In this document: piece after piece, positions 59,003 to 64,000 of the stretch
Layout of the letters: every line of letters starts with the position of its first letter
Position numbering within the stretch: the stretch's first letter is position 1
Notes under the pieces: generated by a model
Database searches by the model: none
Told to the model about the DNA's origin: nothing
The model's input: the letters and a program-made list of their open reading frames with translations, nothing else
Source: Hydra vulgaris
Lineage: Eukaryota; Cnidaria; Hydrozoa; Anthoathecata; Hydridae
Assembly (NCBI RefSeq): GCF_038396675.1
Contig: NC_088921.1
Coordinates: forward strand, 22,586,001 to 22,650,000
Direction of reading: 5' to 3'
Length of the DNA: 64,000 nucleotides
Made by a program: the position numbers and the translations under genes

Positions 59003-59145
59003 GTATTTATGCTGTTGAGGTGGGTTTTCTTCCATTTGGACACGGCACATAAAAAAGACATAAATTAGACGTTCAATAAATGTACCAAAGCATAAAGTTA
59101 AATTTTTTTTAATACTGTAAAACAAATACGTGAGAAATTTGGTTT

Positions 59146-59251
59146 ATATTTAACTTGTAATAAATGTGGTTTTTACTTAAATATTTTTTTTGATATTTAA
59201 ATATCAAAAAAAATATTTAAGTAAAAACCACATCTATTACAAGTTAAATAT
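59146..59251. repeat. 106-bp palindrome, 53-bp arms, no spacer
   Basis: ATATTTAACTTGTAATAAAT through TTTTTGATATTT is followed at once by its reverse complement, with one mismatch seen (AAATGTGG against CCACATCT). Confidence 0.9.
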
Positions 59252-59610
59252 TTTTTTTTGATATTTGATAACTTACCAAAATCAGAAAGTATATTATCTA
59301 TAGATTTCAAAATGACTGTAATAGCTGGATGTATTGTCCAAAGTACCAGACGACTCTTTTTTTTATCAATTTTTTATGAGAAAGTTTAAAGATTTAACTG
59401 AGGAAACCAATCGTTGAAGATTAGCTGTGCCTGATGATATATTGCTATAATATGTTATGTGAAGAAGCTGATAATACATGCATTTCTTCTTTGTGCAATT
59501 TAACGATGAACCGTCAAAATCATATCAGTTAAATACCAAAACTACATCTAATAAATATGAACGAAGGTCGCAGTATTACACTTTTTTATTTTTAATTTTG
59601 TTATTTAGGT
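59252..59610. other. no recognisable gene
   Basis: AT-rich. Confidence 0.4.
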
Positions 59611-59692
59611 GCCCCAAGAAGACCTAACGGCCTTGTCACAGAGCACCGCGGAAGTGTATGTAACTCGGAAGTTCACACCTCCTTCCTTGCCG
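59611..59692. repeat. GC-rich conserved module, copy 2
   Basis: GTGCCCCAAGAAGACCTAAC through GTCACAGAGCACCGCGG and GGAAGTTCACACCTCCTTCC; matches 44548-44636 closely, same direction, each preceded by a T-rich tract ending TTATTTA. Confidence 0.65.
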
Positions 59693-60959
59693 TGACTTTC
59701 AAACGTTTTCTTTAAAAACTATTGTAATTTGTTTTTTCCAAGGCCTGAAATGGAAATAAAACAAAAACTTTTGATACTTAGTATTTAATAAAAAAAGGTC
59801 TATAGCAACTGCTTTCAGTTAAATTGAAATAATAACACTGTATATGGTTAATATAATAAAAGAAAAACAGTATCATTTTTCAAAGTATTTTTTATACATT
59901 TTGTTGTTTATTTTTATTTCTTCCTGTTTTTTATTATTTTAAAAAACTTACCTCCATTTTATGACGTCATCTGCACGGGGGATAGGCCTATTAAAAAGTA
60001 CGCTATGACTAAAACTAACTCTAACTTCCACTCCTTATTTTTTGACTTACTTTATCTCTATAAAAATACTTATTTTAGCTATATAAAAACTATAAAAAAA
60101 TTTCATTAAAAAATTTACTTTTACTTTTTAAATAAAACTTTGTAATCAAATATTATTTTAAAAGGGAGCTTTATTTAGAAAAAAGTTGTGAGATTTTTGT
60201 GAGGTTTTTTTCATTATGTTGTTTGAGTCTCGCTGCTTCGCTGAAAAGTTTACAAAATCAAACTCAAAGAGTGCTAAGGAATCGTCCGCGGTGCCATATT
60301 TACTGATGCTAAAATGGCCATTATTCTATTTCTAGGACAAAACTCCAGACGTCTCTCATACCAAGCAAATCACAATTATTCTCGTCTTTGTCTACTTTAG
60401 CGTTGATTGAGGATGGGCAGTTTAGGAGCATTTTCTTTAGGTCTAAAATCTTGAAAAAAAGACAAGGTGTAGGTAAAACCAAGTCGAATTTGAGAGTTGA
60501 AGGTGTAATCTTTCCCTAAATGAAAAACGCAAAATTTGAAAAATCTTAATTAAATTTATGCAAAAACTCGTTCAAGCTTAGGCAACTATATAAAACCTTC
60601 AAATTATGTCAGATATAAAAGCAAAACTGAACGTTCCAAAACAATTAAAAACTTAAGGAAGGAGTTGTTAAACCTATAATCAAGCATTATTAAAACATGT
60701 CAATCATATAATCCATGCTCAAAAAAGAGCAATCTTAGCCTAAATGTTAAGTATTTATGATGACATTTGTAATCCTTTGGTGGTTTGTTGGAGTATTTAA
60801 AACTTTTTTTCTATATCTAAATATCATTTATTGAAGTTTAATTCATTATTTTTATTTTTGTTTGGATTTTTTTTTTTTAATTTATTTATTATTATTCAGT
60901 GATCAAAAAAAAGAAAAAAAAGAAAATACAATAAATTTATTTAAAGTTTGGTGAAGAAG
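59693..60959. other. no recognisable gene
   Basis: AT-rich. A slightly GC-richer patch at 60225-60420 (GTCTCGCTGCTTCGCTGAAA, CGTCCGCGGTGCC) has no lasting frame. Confidence 0.4.
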
Positions 60960-61960
60960 AGCTACACCAGTTCCCTCTATGCTGAAAAAAAAATACACAG
61001 AAGCTACAGATAAAGGAGCAATTATGTCTTTAAAAGTTACTTTGTTATACTGTCTCTGAAAGAATTAGTTGATGGAGCGTTCACTGCTGCTTGGGAAAGC
61101 GCATTCCATGGAGCAACAACTCTCTCCGAAAAAAAGTTATGTCGTTCTTCACAATTTTGTACAAGTTGACGTTTTAGTTTTTAGTTACGTCCTCTCAAAA
61201 TATACTTGGCTTTACTGTTTGAAAGTTTGTGCGGGACAAAAAAATGTTGACGCGTGATTTAAATTGAAATATAAGACCTGAACTTTTACGGCTTTCTTCA
61301 AGTGTTGTTAGACCGAGCCTTTAGAGTTGATTCTCATAGGACAAGTGTTTAATGGATGATATTGCTTTTTAACTGCAACTGCTAAATATTTTTTTGAGTC
61401 GCCCTAGCGTTCTGGTCGCAATTAATCGGGCTAAGTCTTCATGAATGAATGATGAGGAATGGCTTTTGTAATGATGTCAGGAGTTTCTAGCAGGTTTGAG
61501 ACGTAACCATTGCGATAAACTAAGTCATCCTGCTTTGGAGTAGTTAAGCCATTAGCAATACAGTGTTTCATTATACTTGTTTGAAAAATACTTTCTATAA
61601 TTTTGGATGAAATGGATGTGAGCAAGAGTAGCCGGTAGTTTGATGCATTTAGTTTACTCCCCTTCTTAAAAATACGCTTTACATTCAATTTTCTCCGCAA
61701 GTCAGGAACTCCACCAGTCACGAACAAGCACTTTTAGATAAGCGAAATAGGTTTGGCAAAAGAAACTGCACATTTACAGAGGACCCGTGGGTGTAAACCG
61801 TCGTAGCCGGTTGATTTTCTTTTATCAAGGTGGTTGAGGTACTTTTGTACTATATGATAGAAAAACTTGCTGGTCGACGACACAAATTGCTTCAGGGCGA
61901 CTTTTAAAAGGTGGTATTGGACCTTCGGGATCTAAAACTGAAAATTTAAAAAAAGTTATG
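60960..61960 (-). pseudogene. LINE (CR1/L2-like) with internal deletion, minus strand
   Basis: Reverse pieces: VLDPEGPIPPFKSRPE, YLNHLDKRKSTGYDGLHPRV with LCKCAVSFAKPISLI (RT palm entry), then VTGGVPDLRRKLNVKRIFKK, GSKLNASNYRLLLLTSISSK, IIESIFQTSIMKHCIANGLT and PKQDDLVYRNGYVSNLLETP. At 61440 the copy jumps from the RT fingers to the C-terminus: ARLIATRTLGR, RLGLTTLEESRK, then VNIFLSRTNFQTVKPSIF. The catalytic FADD part is deleted. It resembles the LINE at 54355-55191 more than the other CR1 copies. Confidence 0.85.
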
Positions 61961-62310
61961 CTTTGAACAAAAACTCTTTATGTGATCCGTAATCATTTTA
62001 CGGAATTTTATCATTGGAAATCAACTTAGTGCAAATTATTTTTAATTTTAAAATATAACAAACATAAAAAACAAACCAAAATCATTAATTTTTATTTAGA
62101 TAAAACTTTGATTAAACCAATCATGAAAAATCTTCAAGCGGACAAATGGTTGTCAAAATGTTTTCGAAGAGACTCAAAGCCCTAAAAAGCTTTCTTTAAT
62201 TTGGTTACTCATTTGACGGCATTGTAAGACAAAATAAAGTTCTTTATAGAAATATAAAAGGTATATAGCCTTAAATATTTACGTTTTCAACCTGCACTTT
62301 ATGTATAATA
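61961..62310. other. no recognisable gene
   Basis: AT-rich. Confidence 0.4.
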
Positions 62311-62311
62311 T

Positions 62312-62401
<90 letters not shown>
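62312..62401. repeat. (TA)n microsatellite
   Basis: TA tract of about 88 bp. Confidence 0.95.
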
Positions 62402-62409
<8 letters not shown>

Positions 62410-63340
62410 TTTAAAGTAGTATTACACATTATGTACATATATAAATAGCAAATCTCTTTTTTCTAAATAAAAACTTTGCTGGAATTAATAGATCATTAAT
62501 GATCTATTAACTATTTTTTTAATGCATTAAATATTATATATTAGATTAATAGTTAATCTTTTGAATAAAACGGTGTTATTATAATCTACGGTGTTAAATG
62601 AAGCATTAACAGTGCTTAATGACTGCTCAAAATGTTATACTCATAATATAAAAATACAACTATATATCTTGTTTCAAAATGTTCATAAGTATGAATAATT
62701 AAAAGGGTTGTCTAAAAAATTAGTTGGCAAATTTGTACCTGCAGTTGTCAAGTTTGAACCTTTTTGGCGACAAATCGGCAAATGTTAATAAACAAGAAAT
62801 AATATTTTTGCTAAAGATTATTTATTATAAATATTTTTAACTATCTTTTTTATTTTTTTTACTTTTAGAAAAAAAACAAAATCTGCGCGTATCTTTTTTT
62901 TTTCACGTGAAGATTAAATCATGTTTGAAGAGAACGCTAAAGGTGACCACCTTTAGCGTTCTCTTCAAACATGATTTAAGTCGAAAACATATTTTTAACA
63001 CCTGTGCAAGAAATTTGTGCTGAACCTCAACCATGTGCATCATCCACAAAAATAAAAGCAAAAAGTTTATTTTTATCTTAATTTTTATATTTTTAATTAA
63101 AAATTGTTTCTCGCAATAATTTTGAATTTATATAACGTTAACACGTTATATAAATTCTTAACTACCCAACCCTAAAAAAACAACAACAAACACATGCAAC
63201 AGCAAAAAATACAAACAACAAAATGCATAGTATCGTCAATCGGTATCATTGAAATTAAACTTTCAATTAAGAACAAAAAGATCAAAAGATTATTCCAGAA
63301 CGCGCTTTTTCTGTACTTCTTATTTAAGTGAGCAATTTAA
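62402..63340. other. non-coding, with a perfect palindrome
   Basis: AT-rich; no gene. The palindrome at 62914-62979 is listed separately. Confidence 0.5.
62914..62979. repeat. 66-bp palindrome, 32-bp arms
   Basis: TTAAATCATGTTTGAAGAGA then ACGCTAAAGGTG, two bases, then the exact reverse complement. No mismatch seen. Confidence 0.92.
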
Positions 63341-63372
63341 AAAATTCTTATTGGGAAAGCGCAAATTGAAGT

Positions 63373-63555
63373 GTGCTTTGCAAACAGTGCAAAATCAGTT
63401 TTGTGAATAAAAACATTGTAGAGAAAAAAAGTTTAAAGGGTAAATTTTTTCTGAATTTCATTTTGTTCTTGAGTTTTCAGTTTAATGTACAAGCCGCTAA
63501 GCATCCTAAACGCGTGTTTATACACCGTTGCAAATGTAATTGCAATGCTAAATGA
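63373..63555 (+). other. possible small exon or secreted-peptide-like ORF
   Basis: The frame MLCKQCKISFVNKNIVEKKS, then FFLNFILFLSFQFNVQAAKH and PKRVFIHRCKCNCNAK to a stop. The hydrophobic stretch is partly the T-rich tract of a possible acceptor (GAGTTTTCAG at 63480), so the last 25 codons may be a terminal exon. No family is recognised. Confidence 0.25.
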
Positions 63556-64000
63556 TGTTTGAGAAACAATCAAAAGCAGCGGTTTTGAGCAGGTTCTTTG
63601 CGATAAGTCTTTTGACTAAATCGTTCGCTCGCTTCGCTAAGCTTTCCAAATAGTCGTTTTTTCTTTAATTTGATGATTTTATTATTTCACTTTGGCTTAA
63701 AAACGTATCTAAATTTTTTTAAAAAGTATTATTTGAAGTATATATTATATAATACGAGCATTAGATTTTTTTAGCATGCCGCGCATTGTTTATCGACCTA
63801 TAATAGCAATATAATTTTTTCAAACAAATATGGTTTTTTCACTTTAAAGGAATTCAATTTTTATCTGACAAAGTATTTTAGTATTTTTTTTGTTTGTTTG
63901 ATCAAATTATTTTCTAATTTTAAGTCTTTGAACGACAACATTAATTTATTCTTCTACTTAGAGGGCTTTGCTCATTGTTTTTTCAGAACTCCAGTAAAAA
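63556..64000. other. no recognisable gene
   Basis: AT-rich to the right edge. Confidence 0.4.

Overview
The window looks like animal nuclear DNA from a cnidarian, most probably a brown Hydra (inference). It is very AT-rich, has long (TA)n microsatellites, and is crowded with nested remains of CR1-type LINEs, hAT, Tc1/mariner, Mutator-like, Helitron and small palindromic elements. There is no bacterial-style operon, rRNA, tRNA or CRISPR array. Most of the long open frames are (TA)n translations (IYIYIY) or shadows.

Only two genes look intact: a pair of tandem tetraspanin paralogues on the minus strand, each with six exons (7451-8767 and 22745-24074). I reconstructed every exon by hand with GT/AG junctions, all in phase 0. 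They sit inside a segmental duplication (block A about 6240-10900, block B about 17998-26120). Because the blocks are paralogous, later insertions show against empty sites: a TTA-flanked MITE (6398-6570) and a CTG-flanked MITE (8922-9161) are only in block A, and a 3.06-kb hAT element (18395-21456) is only in block B.

Layout. 1-4160: Helitron Rep fragment on the minus strand, split by a 2.26-kb element with CCCAGTAA ends and AAACGTTTA arrays. 4246-4625: 3' end of a Tc1-like element running into (TA)n. 5020-5145: a third copy of the tetraspanin 3' flank. 6240-10900: block A. 11300-17700: mariner, hAT, LINE, psq-HTH and Tc1 remnants. 17998-26120: block B with the hAT insertion. 27130-32050: two CR1-like LINEs on the plus strand, the second cut by a hAT MITE with a perfect 8-bp target duplication. 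32050-36300: mostly non-coding, with hairpins and a (TA)n-centred palindrome. 36335-37583 and 41043-42343: nearly complete Tc1/mariner elements. 39240-40225: ACGTTGA array, 43-bp minisatellite and a possible exon. 42827-43461: a 635-bp fold-back element. 43915-45250: Tc1 and LINE remnants. 46480-50100: Helitron remnants. 51547-53332: Mutator-like element beside a PIN-like pseudogene (53341-53998). 54360-56830: two LINE remnants in opposite directions. 58250-58490: second copy of the CTG MITE. 60960-61960: LINE remnant. The last 2 kb hold no recognisable gene.

Functionally the tetraspanins are the only likely host genes. The rest is transposon history, in which nested insertions, target duplications and paralogous empty sites allow relative dating. 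I see no clear new defence or metabolic system. The best novelty candidates are the CCCAGTAA element with its possible two-exon 82-residue ORF, the fold-back element, the PIN-like family, and the structured GC-rich module at 46905-47020.
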